A stretch of 64,000 bases of DNA from Tahibacter sp042701255. GTDB lineage: Bacteria; Pseudomonadota; Gammaproteobacteria; Xanthomonadales; Rhodanobacteraceae. Shown here piece after piece: positions 28,081-36,129 of the stretch. Each line of letters begins with the position of its first letter. Position 1 is the first letter of the stretch. The notes under the pieces were generated by a model that did no database searches, was not told the origin of the DNA, and was given only the letters and a program-made list of their open reading frames with translations. Position numbers and translations under genes: made by a program. Location of the stretch: positions 744,001 to 808,000 of the forward strand of contig NZ_CP170554.1 of NCBI RefSeq assembly GCF_042701255.1, given 5' to 3'.

Positions 28081-29082
28081 TCACCGGGGTCGGGGGGAGA
28101 TGTCGATCGCAGCGGCGTCGAACGCACGAATGACCGCGGCGTTGGTTTCCAGATGCGTGCTAGGCCGGCCGGTCACGAAGCTGCCGCTGCTCAGCACGAG
28201 CGGCAGCAGCAGCTGGTCGGCCAGGTGCTCGCCGACCGGCGCGCCGTGGGCGAGATACGCGTGCAGCTCGTCGCAGGCGCGGCTCGCCACGATCTCGGCG
28301 CTGAGGCGCTGTTCGCCGAGGCCGACGACGACTTCGCTGACGTGATCGAACCGTGCGGCCAGCACCAATGCGTTGGCCGGTCCCGGACCGCCGGGCAGCT
28401 CCTGCACTTCGCGACGCGTCAGCGTGAACCGCTTCGCCGCCGTATCGCATTCGCGTTCGCCGACGTGCCGCGGCAGGTTGCGAACCAGCGCCGTCGCCTC
28501 GATGCCGAGTGCCGCGCCACGCTCATGCAGCGCGAGCGGCGACAAGGTTGCCGGCGCGATGTCGATACGGATGCGGCCGCCGCCGGCCGGATAGAAGCCG
28601 TGGCGCACGACGGTCATGCTCACTTCGGCGCCCATGCGTGCGAGCTGCGGCAGGAAGGCCGTCGCGACGAAGTCGGCCGACGGCGCCATGTGGTTGTGCG
28701 TGCCGCCTTCGAGAATCAGCTCGCTGCGGCCGTCGGCGCGCAGCAGCGCGGGCAATACGGTCTGCAACACGAGCAGCGTGCTGCCGGCGCTGCCGATGCG
28801 GAAGGCGTAGCGGCCGGCGCGGATCGTGCCGGGGCGGAATTCGAGTGCGGTCGAGCCGATTTCCGCGCCGCTGACGTCGGCGCCGCTGACCGCGGCCGCG
28901 GCGTGTACGCAGATCAGGTGCTGGCGCATGAGCCCGGGCTTGCTGCGACCGGCGCGGATGTTGCGCAGGCGCAGCGGCCGGCGCTGCAGCATGGCAAGGC
29001 TCAGGGCCGTGCGCAGGATCTGTCCGCCGCCTTCGCCTTGCGCACCGTCGAGTTCGATGAGGGATTCCGTTCGTGCTTTCAT
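28081..29082 (-). CDS. rtcA: RNA 3'-terminal phosphate cyclase
   Basis: This 333-residue enzyme converts RNA 3'-phosphate ends to 2',3'-cyclic phosphate using ATP. It has the family opening DGAQGEGGGQILRTALSLA, the central EGGTHNHMAPSADF segment, HGFYPAGGG, and the adenylated His in EHLADQLLLPL near the C-terminus. AGGAAG precedes the ATG. It sits between the gene of unknown function and hen1 in the same direction. Confidence 0.96.
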   Translation of the reverse strand: MKARTESLIELDGAQGEGGGQILRTALSLAMLQRRPLRLRNIRAGRSKPGLMRQHLICVHAAAAVSGADVSGAEIGSTALEFRPGTIRAGRYAFRIGSAGSTLLVLQTVLPALLRADGRSELILEGGTHNHMAPSADFVATAFLPQLARMGAEVSMTVVRHGFYPAGGGRIRIDIAPATLSPLALHERGAALGIEATALVRNLPRHVGERECDTAAKRFTLTRREVQELPGGPGPANALVLAARFDHVSEVVVGLGEQRLSAEIVASRACDELHAYLAHGAPVGEHLADQLLLPLVLSSGSFVTGRPSTHLETNAAVIRAFDAAAIDISPRPR

Positions 29083-29110
29083 CTCGGGTTCTTCCTGCCC
29101 GAGATCGGTC

Positions 29111-29803
29111 TCAGGCGTCGTTGTCGTTTTCTAATCCGAGCTCACGCAACGTGCGCGAGTCCAGTTGTTGTTTGTTCCGGATACAGCAGCGATAGCCATT
29201 CCAGCGAAAGTCGAATGGCGTACGGTCGTGTTGCGATAGTGCGAGAAACACGACGTCGGCGGCGAACCAGATCCCGTTGCGTTTGAGCGCGAAACGCTGA
29301 TCCGGCAGCAGCAGCGTATCCGGCGGATTCTCGGACGTGATCAGCAGGTGCTCCCGCAGCGGCGGCGCCTTCCAGCGAAGCAGGCCGCTGCGCGGGTCGA
29401 CGAACAGACCGGTCACTTCCTCATCGCGCCTGCGCCAGTAGACCCGATGCGGCAAGTGGATGACCCGGCGAAGCTGCGTGTCGTATCGACAGTCAATCGT
29501 AACGAGCCCGCGAACGTGATCGAGCAGATGCCGGCCGACTACCGTGCGCGAGTCTATGCCGTTTGCCAATTCACTCCAGACCTTGTCCCAAGGCCGGTCG
29601 ACCTGCTTGCGCAGCCAGCGCCGCAGCGGCGAAAGCAGGTCGTCGAAATACTTGGTGCGAAGGCGGCGCGGCCGATAACTGTGCGCATAGCTGTCGTCCT
29701 CGCCGGTCCATTCACCGACGCGCGGCTTGTGGCTGCGGTCGGTCTTGCGGCGCTGCCCGCTGCGCGGACGTTCGATCAGTACTTCGTGCAGATCGCTGCG
29801 CAT
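29111..29803 (-). CDS. Rtc-operon protein of unknown function
   Basis: This 230-residue basic protein sits between rtcB and rtcA with gaps of only 16 and 28 nt, so it is almost surely co-expressed. The first 50 residues are Arg/Lys-rich (PRSGQRRKTDRSHKPRV). A motif RLRTKYFDDLLSPLRRWL, a following RPWDKVWSEL, and later RVIHLPHRVYWRRRDEEVTGLFVDP suggest an RNA- or nucleic-acid-binding protein. No catalytic motif or named domain is recognised. The ATG at 29803 follows GGAGAGGAAG. A role in RNA repair is inferred from position and charge only. Confidence 0.8.
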   Translation of the reverse strand: MRSDLHEVLIERPRSGQRRKTDRSHKPRVGEWTGEDDSYAHSYRPRRLRTKYFDDLLSPLRRWLRKQVDRPWDKVWSELANGIDSRTVVGRHLLDHVRGLVTIDCRYDTQLRRVIHLPHRVYWRRRDEEVTGLFVDPRSGLLRWKAPPLREHLLITSENPPDTLLLPDQRFALKRNGIWFAADVVFLALSQHDRTPFDFRWNGYRCCIRNKQQLDSRTLRELGLENDNDA

Positions 29804-29819
29804 GGTGTCTTCCTCTCCA

Positions 29820-31043
29820 TCAACCCTTGACGCAGACGACCTGCCGCAGCGTATGCATGATCTCGACGAGATCGCGCTGCGCCGCCATGACCTGGTCGAT
29901 GGGCTTGTAGGCCGCCGGCGATTCGTCGATGACGTCGGCATCCTTGCGGCATTCCACGTGCGCCGTCGCTTCGCGGTGTTCGCCTAAGGTGATGCGCTTC
30001 TTCGCTTCGGTGCGGCTCATGACGCGGCCGGCGCCGTGCGAGCAGGAACAGAAGCTTTCGGCGTTGCCGAGGCCGCGCACGATGAAGCTCTTCGCACCCA
30101 TGCTGCCCGGGATGATGCCGAACTGGCCCTCGCGCGCGCTGACCGCTCCCTTGCGCGTGACGTACAGCTCGCGACCGAAATGCGTCTCGCGCTGCACGTA
30201 GTTGTGATGGCAGTTGATCGCCATGCGCGTGAGCTGGAACGACGGCAGATGCTTGCGCAGCACGTTCAGCACGGTCTCCATCATCTGCTGACGGTTCTCG
30301 GCGGCGTACTCCTGCGCCCATTCGACGGCCTGCACGTAGTCGTCGAATACGGCGCTGCCTTCCTTGAAGTACGCCAGATCGCGGTCGGGCAGGTTGGCCT
30401 GCTGCTTCTGCATCTCGTTGCGTGCCTTCTCGATGAAGTACTGGCCGATGCCGTTGCCGACGCCGCGCGAGCCCGAATGCAGCATGACCCAGACCTGGTC
30501 GGTCTCGTCCAGGCACAGTTCGATGAAGTGGTTGCCGCCGCCGAGCGAACCGAGCTGGTTCAGCGGCGACTTGTGCGAGATGCGCGGATGGCGTTCGACC
30601 AGCTCGCGATAGCGCTGTTCGAGACCGCGCCAGCGCGTCGTGGCCGAGTTCGGCGCGACGATCCAGTTGCCCTTGAGGCTGCGGCCGTCGACCGTGACGA
30701 AACCGTGCGGCACGGCGCGCTCGATGTCGTTGCGTATCGTCAGCAGGTTCTCCGGCAGCTGATCGGCGCGCAGGGTGGTCTGGTAAGCCATCATGCCGCA
30801 GCCGATGTCCACGCCGACGGCGGCCGGAATGATCGCGCCTTCGGTCGGCACTACCGAGCCCACCGTCGCGCCGATGCCGAGATGGACGTCGGGCATGACG
30901 GCGATCCACGGACCGACGATGGGCAGGCGCGCGAGGTTGCGCAGCTGCTTGCGCGCGCCGTCGTCCAGCGGCACGCCGTCGATCCAGGCCTTGATCGGCA
31001 CGCCGCCTTCGTCGTGCAGGGTCTGATGCAGGGCGGTGTTCAT
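29820..31043 (-). CDS. rtcB: RNA-splicing ligase RtcB
   Basis: This 407-residue GTP-dependent ligase joins 3'-phosphate or 2',3'-cyclic phosphate RNA ends to 5'-OH ends, with Mn2+. Visible catalytic elements are DVHLGIGATVGSV, VGVDIGCGM (Asp 79, Cys 82), LGGGNHFIEL, LHSGSRGVGN, CHHNYV and the guanylylated His in CSCSHGAGR. Length matches the short bacterial RtcB class. It is the first full gene of the repair operon, after a roughly 310-nt leader from the sigma-54 promoter. Confidence 0.97.
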   Translation of the reverse strand: MNTALHQTLHDEGGVPIKAWIDGVPLDDGARKQLRNLARLPIVGPWIAVMPDVHLGIGATVGSVVPTEGAIIPAAVGVDIGCGMMAYQTTLRADQLPENLLTIRNDIERAVPHGFVTVDGRSLKGNWIVAPNSATTRWRGLEQRYRELVERHPRISHKSPLNQLGSLGGGNHFIELCLDETDQVWVMLHSGSRGVGNGIGQYFIEKARNEMQKQQANLPDRDLAYFKEGSAVFDDYVQAVEWAQEYAAENRQQMMETVLNVLRKHLPSFQLTRMAINCHHNYVQRETHFGRELYVTRKGAVSAREGQFGIIPGSMGAKSFIVRGLGNAESFCSCSHGAGRVMSRTEAKKRITLGEHREATAHVECRKDADVIDESPAAYKPIDQVMAAQRDLVEIMHTLRQVVCVKG

Positions 31044-31246
31044 GACGTTCTCTCTTCTTCTCTCGTGGTGTGCAGTTGTTTTGCGTCTGTCCGGGGCGTG
31101 TCGCCGTCGAGCGACCTTCGCGGCCGGGCCGCGCCGGCGCGGCTCGTGGCCGCGACCTGCGTCGTGTTGCGGTGAGTCCGCGGTCGTTCGTGATCGCGGC
31201 CAACACGGTGATCGTTGCGGCCGCAGCGCTGATTCGCTGCGGCCAT
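31040..31246 (-). CDS. Possible leader peptide overlapping the rtcB start
   Basis: A 68-codon frame starts at ATG 31246 behind AGGAAAAGGGGA and stops at 31040, overlapping the rtcB ATG as ATGA. The product would be very rich in Arg, Thr and Ala, which may simply reflect GC-rich structured leader DNA. If translated, it would couple ribosome movement through the leader to rtcB. Similarity to known proteins is not seen; treat as tentative. Confidence 0.25.
   Translation of the reverse strand: MAAANQRCGRNDHRVGRDHERPRTHRNTTQVAATSRAGAARPRRSLDGDTPRTDAKQLHTTREEERTS
31219..31244 (-). other. Stable hairpin in the rtc leader
   Basis: GGCCGCAGCG pairs with CGCTGCGGCC around a 6-nt loop (AATCAG). It lies just after the end-paired leader RNA and has no U-run, so it may be a processing or translation-control element rather than a terminator. 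Confidence 0.45.
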
Positions 31247-31263
31247 TTCCCCTTTTCCTGATT

Positions 31264-31357
31264 CGTGCCGGGGCCAGGTCACGGCATCCGTTCCGCCGAA
31301 GCCTGCGCAGGGATTCCGCAGCGAAGCCTCGAAGCGTCTGGTCCGTCCCGGCACGGG
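31264..31357 (-). ncRNA. Candidate structured leader RNA of the rtc operon
   Basis: On the minus strand the predicted sigma-54 start (about 31356) coincides with CGTGCCGGG (31355-31347), which pairs perfectly with CCCGGCACG (31272-31264) to close a segment of about 92 nt. Inside it, CCAG (31341-31338) can pair with CUGG (31277-31274), extending the lower helix across an internal loop; ACGG-AUG-CCGU forms a small hairpin. It lacks a T arm and anticodon arm, so it is not a tRNA. Some rtc operons encode Y RNAs or tRNA-like RNAs at this place, so an RNA ligand of the pathway is a reasonable inference, but no known family is recognised. Confidence 0.45.
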
Positions 31358-31365
31358 TTGTCCTA

Positions 31366-31382
31366 TATCAAGGGCCGTGCCA
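31366..31382 (-). promoter_or_regulatory. Sigma-54 promoter of the rtcB operon
   Basis: On the minus strand TGGCACGGCCCTTGAT matches the sigma-54 consensus TGGCACG-N4-TTGC(A/T) except that the -12 GC is GA. The GG and -12 elements have the required spacing of ten bases. It faces rtcB, 322 nt away, and RtcR is a sigma-54 activator encoded divergently. Confidence 0.75.
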
Positions 31383-31411
31383 ACCCGGCTCTTCCATAAA
31401 AACTACTGTTA

Positions 31412-31441
31412 AATCAATTGATTGAAAATTCGCGTGAATTT
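31412..31441. promoter_or_regulatory. Candidate RtcR upstream activating sites
   Basis: Two adjacent inverted repeats lie 30-60 bp behind the -24 element: the perfect palindrome AATCAATTGATT (31412-31423) and AAATTC-GCGT-GAATTT (31426-31441). Their AT-rich composition and position, between the operon promoter and rtcR, fit enhancer-type sites for RtcR. No binding consensus was used, so this is inferred from placement and symmetry. Confidence 0.4.
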
Positions 31442-31475
31442 CGCCATCCCGCGATTCCGATTCTTTCAGCTCGTG

Positions 31476-31481
31476 TATTAT
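31476..31481 (+). promoter_or_regulatory. Possible -10 box of rtcR
   Basis: TATTAT lies 28 nt before the rtcR ATG in an AT-richer stretch. The -35 region at 17-18 bp spacing is poor, so the call is weak. Confidence 0.3.
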
Positions 31482-31508
31482 CCCGTAGGATAAGTTCGGG
31501 GAAGGGCC

Positions 31509-33131
31509 ATGCAGAGCAAACCACTTGTCGTCATCGGCTTCGTCGGCACGGTGCTGGATGCGGCCGACGGTCCGGGCCGCTGGGAGAAATGGCGGCCCAG
31601 CGTGGCCCTGGGCATGTACGACGATCTGCTCGTGTCGCGTCTGGAGCTGCTGCTGGACGAGCGCAAGTTCAGCCGCCTTGCCGATCGGCTGCGCGCCGAC
31701 CTCGGCGAGGTCAGCCCCGAAACCCAGGTGCGCGTGCACGATTTCTTCCTGTCCGATCCCTGGGATTTCGAACAGGTCTTCGCCGCGCTGCACGAGTTCG
31801 CGCGCAACTATCCGTTCGACACCGAGCGCGAGGACTACCTCGTGCACATCTCCACGGGCACGCACGTCGCGCAGATCTGCTGGTTCCTGCTGACCGAGGC
31901 GCGCTTCTTTCCGGCGCGGCTGCTGCAGACCTCGCCGCCGCCGCGGCAGCGCACGGGTGACGCGGGCAAGTACGCGATCATCGATCTGGACCTGGCGCGC
32001 TACGACCGCATCGCCCAGCGCTTCGCGCGCGAAAGCGAGGACACGGCGAGCTTCCTGAAAAGCGGCATAGCCACGCGCAGCGCGACATTCAACCGCATGA
32101 TCGAGCAGATCGAGCGCGTCGCGATCCGTTCCAAGGCTCCGATGCTGCTGCTCGGTCCTACCGGCGCCGGCAAGAGCATGCTCGCGCGCAACCTGTTCGA
32201 GCTGAAGCAGCGCCGGCATGCGCTCAAGGGCCGCTTCGTCGAAGTGAACTGCGCGACCCTGCGCGGCGACGGCGCCGGCAGCGCCTTGTTCGGCCACGTG
32301 CGCGGCGCCTTCACCGGCGCGCAGAGCGAGCGCGCCGGCCTGCTCAAGAGCGCCGACGGCGGCCTGCTGTTCCTCGACGAGATCGGCGAGCTCGGTCTGG
32401 ACGAGCAGGCCATGCTGCTGCGTGCGATCGAGGACAAACGCTTTCCGCCGCTCGGCGGTGACCGCGAAGTCAGCAGCGATTTCCAGTTGATCGCCGGCAC
32501 CAATCGCGATCTGTCGGTCGCCGTCGCCGAAGGCCGCTTCCGCGAGGATCTGTTCGCGCGCCTGAACCTGTGGACGTTCTATCTGCCCGGGCTCAAGGAA
32601 CGCGCCGAGGACATCGAGCCCAACCTCGATTTCGAGCTCGAGCGTTTCGCGCGTCTGCAGAGCGAGCGCATCACCTTCAATCGAGAGGCGCGCGAACGCT
32701 ATCTGCGCTTCGCGATGAGCGCGGAGGCGACCTGGCCCGGCAACTTCCGCGATCTCGGTGCGTCGGTCACGCGCATGGCGACACTCGCCACGCAGGGACG
32801 CATCACGGTCGAGGTCGTCGACGAGGAGACTGCGCGACTGCGCCGCCTCTGGGGCGGAGCGCGACGCAACACCGGCGATGACAACGACGCATTGCTGACA
32901 GCGCTGCTCGGCGAGGACCTGGACGGCATCGACCGCTTCGACCGCGTGCAGCTGGCGGAGGTGCTGCGCGTGTGCGCCGCCGCGCGCAGCGCCAGCGACG
33001 CCGGGCGCAGCCTGTTCCAGGCCAGCCGCGAGAAGCGCAGCTCGAGCAACGATGCGGACCGGCTGCGCAAATACCTCAAGCGCTTCGGCCTGGAGTTCGC
33101 GCAGATCGCGGCGGCGGCGCGGAGGTTGTAG
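31509..33131 (+). CDS. rtcR: Sigma-54-dependent transcriptional activator RtcR
   Basis: The 540-residue regulator has an N-terminal CARF-type (Rossmann-like) ligand sensor, roughly residues 1-180, recognisable from VVIGFVGTVLD and YLVHISTGTHVAQICWFLL. An AAA+ domain follows with Walker A GPTGAGKS, the sigma-54 contact loop GAFTGAQ, Walker B LLFLDEIGEL, and an Arg-finger region. A C-terminal DNA-binding region completes it. RtcR is thought to sense RNA ends or cyclic oligonucleotides and switch on rtcBA. It is divergent from the operon with about 465 nt between, holding the promoter and candidate operator repeats. A GGGGAAGGG site precedes the ATG. Confidence 0.96.
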   Translation: MQSKPLVVIGFVGTVLDAADGPGRWEKWRPSVALGMYDDLLVSRLELLLDERKFSRLADRLRADLGEVSPETQVRVHDFFLSDPWDFEQVFAALHEFARNYPFDTEREDYLVHISTGTHVAQICWFLLTEARFFPARLLQTSPPPRQRTGDAGKYAIIDLDLARYDRIAQRFARESEDTASFLKSGIATRSATFNRMIEQIERVAIRSKAPMLLLGPTGAGKSMLARNLFELKQRRHALKGRFVEVNCATLRGDGAGSALFGHVRGAFTGAQSERAGLLKSADGGLLFLDEIGELGLDEQAMLLRAIEDKRFPPLGGDREVSSDFQLIAGTNRDLSVAVAEGRFREDLFARLNLWTFYLPGLKERAEDIEPNLDFELERFARLQSERITFNREARERYLRFAMSAEATWPGNFRDLGASVTRMATLATQGRITVEVVDEETARLRRLWGGARRNTGDDNDALLTALLGEDLDGIDRFDRVQLAEVLRVCAAARSASDAGRSLFQASREKRSSSNDADRLRKYLKRFGLEFAQIAAAARRL

Positions 33132-33330
33132 TTCGGCTCGGGAAGAATTGCCGGCTGCGTTGCGCGAATTCAGCGCAATCTAGAGAGCGCGTTTCGCGTC
33201 GGCCGGAATGCCGTTCGTGTGGATACGCTGATCGCGGGAGGTGCTGCTTTTTAGCATGTGGGTTCAAGTGGGGCAGGCGTACCTTGCGATGCCGGCTGCA
33301 GCGTTGAACCACTCGTTGAGTAGTCGATCC

Positions 33331-34785
33331 TCAGCGCAGCGCAACGCTGCCGCGCTTCCAGGCCGGGTCCTGCGAGCGATAGAACACGCTCAGCGACGCC
33401 GGATTGTCGACCTGCTTGGTCACGCTCAACGTAGTCAGGTCGATGATTTCGAAGCTGCGCCTGAAGCGGCCGTCGACCTTCGCTTCGCGCGCGGCCAGCA
33501 GCTGCTCTTTCCCCGGCACCCAGCCGGCGAATTCGAGGTAGCCGACGTCGGGGGTGTCGAGACTCGGCGGCAGCACGTCGATGCGCCAGCCGTCGGCACC
33601 GCGCTGGAAGACCCAGAGCTCGCGCCAGGCATCCAGCGGCTGCACGGCGAGCGTCAGTGCCGTGCCGGCGGCATTGCTGCTGGCCGAGGCCGTCCAGACC
33701 AGGCCATAGGTGCAGCGCTGCGCGAGCGCGTGGGCCGCATCGTGTTGCGCGTCGACGAGTGCGATGCAGGTCTGGCCCGGCTCGCCGCTGCGGGTTTCCA
33801 CGTGCAGACCTTTGCCGGCGGTCGCCGCCACCGTTTCGGCACTCCAGCGCGAGGCCCCGACGCGCACCGCCGCGTCGGTATAGGCAGCGTTGTCTTCCTC
33901 GGCCAGTTCGAGCTTGTCGACACCGGCCAGCGCTTGCAGCGCCGACGCCATCGTCGGCTGTGCATCTTCGCCGCGGCGTGCACGCTGGAACGCGAAGCTC
34001 GCCTGCACGCCGGCGCTGCGCAGACGCAGGCGATTGCGCAGGTACTCGGGCAAGCCATCGAGCTTCGCGTGCGCGAGCACGTCGCTGCGCCAGACGTCGT
34101 AGTCGTAGCGCGCGGCCGGGCTCAGGTCCGGCGGCACGCAGTCGGGACGGGTCAGGGCCAGTGCGGCTTCGGCGCGCGCCTCGTCGGTGGCCGGCAGCGC
34201 GAGCACGCGGCGGAATGCGTCGCCGTCGTAGCAGAGCACGACGCGGCCTTCGCGTTCATGGCTGCGTATCGTCACGCCGAGGCTCGCGGCCACGTCCAGA
34301 TGTGCGGCGATCGTCGCGTCGTCGGCCTTGGCCCGGCGCGACGACGCGCGCCGCGCGAGACGCTCGGCCATTCCGCCGAGCGCGGCGAACGCCTCGCTGC
34401 CGATGGCCTGTGCCGGCGCGGCCTTGAGGTACGCCGCGACATAAGCGAGTCCGAGCGCTTCCGAACCCGGCGTGTCGCGCAGGAAACGCACGACGGCCAG
34501 CAGTTCCTCGGCGCGTTCGGGCTGCAGGCTGACGCGCCGCACCTGGCTCGCGCGCACATAGCCGCCGCGTTCGCGGCGATGGTCGTAGACCTGCAGATAA
34601 CCGAACCGCGCGTCGCGGATTTCCAGCGTGTCGCCCTGCCAGAGCACGGCCTGCTGCGGCGCCGATTCCTTCGGCGCAGCGCGCAGCGCGATCTGGTCCT
34701 GGGTGACGATGGCCGTCTCGGTGACGGGTTCTTCCGCGGCAGCGGCGCCGGCGCAGAGCAGCAGCACGGCAAGCAGGCGTTTCAT
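33331..34785 (-). CDS. Secreted SH3-domain protein of unknown function
   Basis: The 484-residue product begins with a signal peptide (MKRLLAVLLLCAGAAAAEE). A bacterial SH3-like domain at about residues 25-85 (DQIALRAAPKESAPQQAVLWQGDTLEI in outline) is typical of periplasmic or cell-wall-binding proteins. The rest is unrecognised, mostly beta and helical, with tryptophan-containing repeats near the end (WVFQRGADGW, FAGWVPGKEQLL). The start at 34785 is chosen as the first residue of the signal peptide. It lies 170 nt downstream of the SPFH gene on the same strand and may share its transcript. Confidence 0.75.
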   Translation of the reverse strand: MKRLLAVLLLCAGAAAAEEPVTETAIVTQDQIALRAAPKESAPQQAVLWQGDTLEIRDARFGYLQVYDHRRERGGYVRASQVRRVSLQPERAEELLAVVRFLRDTPGSEALGLAYVAAYLKAAPAQAIGSEAFAALGGMAERLARRASSRRAKADDATIAAHLDVAASLGVTIRSHEREGRVVLCYDGDAFRRVLALPATDEARAEAALALTRPDCVPPDLSPAARYDYDVWRSDVLAHAKLDGLPEYLRNRLRLRSAGVQASFAFQRARRGEDAQPTMASALQALAGVDKLELAEEDNAAYTDAAVRVGASRWSAETVAATAGKGLHVETRSGEPGQTCIALVDAQHDAAHALAQRCTYGLVWTASASSNAAGTALTLAVQPLDAWRELWVFQRGADGWRIDVLPPSLDTPDVGYLEFAGWVPGKEQLLAAREAKVDGRFRRSFEIIDLTTLSVTKQVDNPASLSVFYRSQDPAWKRGSVALR

Positions 34786-34953
34786 CGATGCGATTCCGGT
34801 CAATTCAGGGATCAGCGAGATCGAAAGGCGGTTTCGATCCCGGCGTTTTCTGGAGCCAGGGAGCGGCCGGACGTCTGCGGCGCAGGCGTCTGGCAGGGCG
34901 GAGAGAACAGCGACGAGGCAGGAGCCGCATTGCGGATAGCGGCTCCCGGGGGA

Positions 34954-36129
34954 TCAATCCGTGCCGTCCGGCGTCTGCTGCGCGACCGTGCTCGCACCGA
35001 GCAGGGTATTGCCGATGAACCCGCCGCCGGCCGGCGGCGGTGCGATGATGACCGAGACCTTGTCCGACAGTTTGTCGGCCAGGGTCTTCTGGATCAGCAG
35101 CGGATGCTTGGTAATCAGCTCGCCATCGCGCTGCATCTGCTCGCTCTGCACCTTGCCGATGCGTTCGAGGCGGAACACTTCGGCTTCGGCCAGGCGCTGG
35201 CGCGAATCGGCTTCGCCGGCGGCTTCGATGCGACGTGCTTCGGCCGATGCTTCGGCCAGCTTGATGCGCGAGGTCTTCTCGGCTTCGGCTTCGAGCTGGC
35301 GCTGTTCGATCTGCTTCTGCTTGAACGGCAGCACGTGGCGCATGGCTTCTTCCTGCGCCTTGGCCGCGATGATCTGTTCCGACGCGGCGGCCTGGGCGGC
35401 CTTCTCGCGCGTGACCTTCTCGGCGTCGGCGGCGAGTTCGGCTTCCTTGACCTGCTTTTCCTTGAGTTCCAGGGTGTACTTCATCTTCTCGGTCTCGAGC
35501 TCGACCGCGAGCAGCTTTTCCATGCCGGCGCGGTAGTCGGCCGGCAGATCCACGTTGCCGAGCAGCACCGAGTTCAACACGATGCCGTCGGCCGCGAGCT
35601 TGGGCTTGAGCTCGGCTTCGAGCGCTTCCTGCAGTTCCTGGCGCTTGGTCGAGAAGATCTCGCGCACGGTGTAGCGCGCGAAGATCTTGTAGATCGTGCC
35701 TTGCACGGCCGGCTCCAGGCGCTCGTCGGCAATGTGCTCGGGCTTGGTGCGCGCGATCAGATCCACGCGGCTGGGATCCAGCGAATAGCGGATCGCGACC
35801 TCGGCGCCGAAGGACAGGCCTTCGATCGACTGGAACGGCGCCTCGCCGTCGGCGCGGGCGCTGCGCTCGGGGCGGTACAGGCGGCTCTGCAGCGGATAGC
35901 GACGCAGCTCGTGCAGACCCGGCAGCACGACGACCAGCCCTTCGCCGGTCGTCGTCGTCGTGCCGGTCCAGCGATTCAGGCGCACACCGAGCTCGCCGGT
36001 GCCGACGCTCTCGGTCGGCGGATGCATGTAGAGCGCGTAGCCGCCGGCAACGAGGGCCGCGAGCAGCAGGACGCGGGGACGGAAAACGACACGGACAGCC
36101 TGCGACAGCCGCGACGACGACAAGGCCAC
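34954..36129 (-). CDS. SPFH/band-7 (prohibitin-like) membrane protein
   Basis: This 391-residue protein has one N-terminal transmembrane helix (VLLLAALVAGGYALYM), a prohibitin/band-7 domain over roughly 45-220 (GVRLNRWTG to GMEKLLAVELE), then a long Glu/Lys/Ala-rich coiled coil with repeated KEKQVKEAE and AEAEKTSRIKLAEA motifs. Such proteins form ring-like membrane scaffolds that help organise membrane proteins and proteases. The GTG start at 36129 follows AGGAG by 7 nt; an upstream ATG at 36201 lacks such a site. Confidence 0.85.
   Translation of the reverse strand: MALSSSRLSQAVRVVFRPRVLLLAALVAGGYALYMHPPTESVGTGELGVRLNRWTGTTTTTGEGLVVVLPGLHELRRYPLQSRLYRPERSARADGEAPFQSIEGLSFGAEVAIRYSLDPSRVDLIARTKPEHIADERLEPAVQGTIYKIFARYTVREIFSTKRQELQEALEAELKPKLAADGIVLNSVLLGNVDLPADYRAGMEKLLAVELETEKMKYTLELKEKQVKEAELAADAEKVTREKAAQAAASEQIIAAKAQEEAMRHVLPFKQKQIEQRQLEAEAEKTSRIKLAEASAEARRIEAAGEADSRQRLAEAEVFRLERIGKVQSEQMQRDGELITKHPLLIQKTLADKLSDKVSVIIAPPPAGGGFIGNTLLGASTVAQQTPDGTD

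Noticed and set aside
31264..31357. tRNA in the rtc leader
   Set aside because: Although the ends pair like an acceptor stem, there is no T arm with TTCGA-type loop, no anticodon stem at the right place, and the helix is 9 bp.
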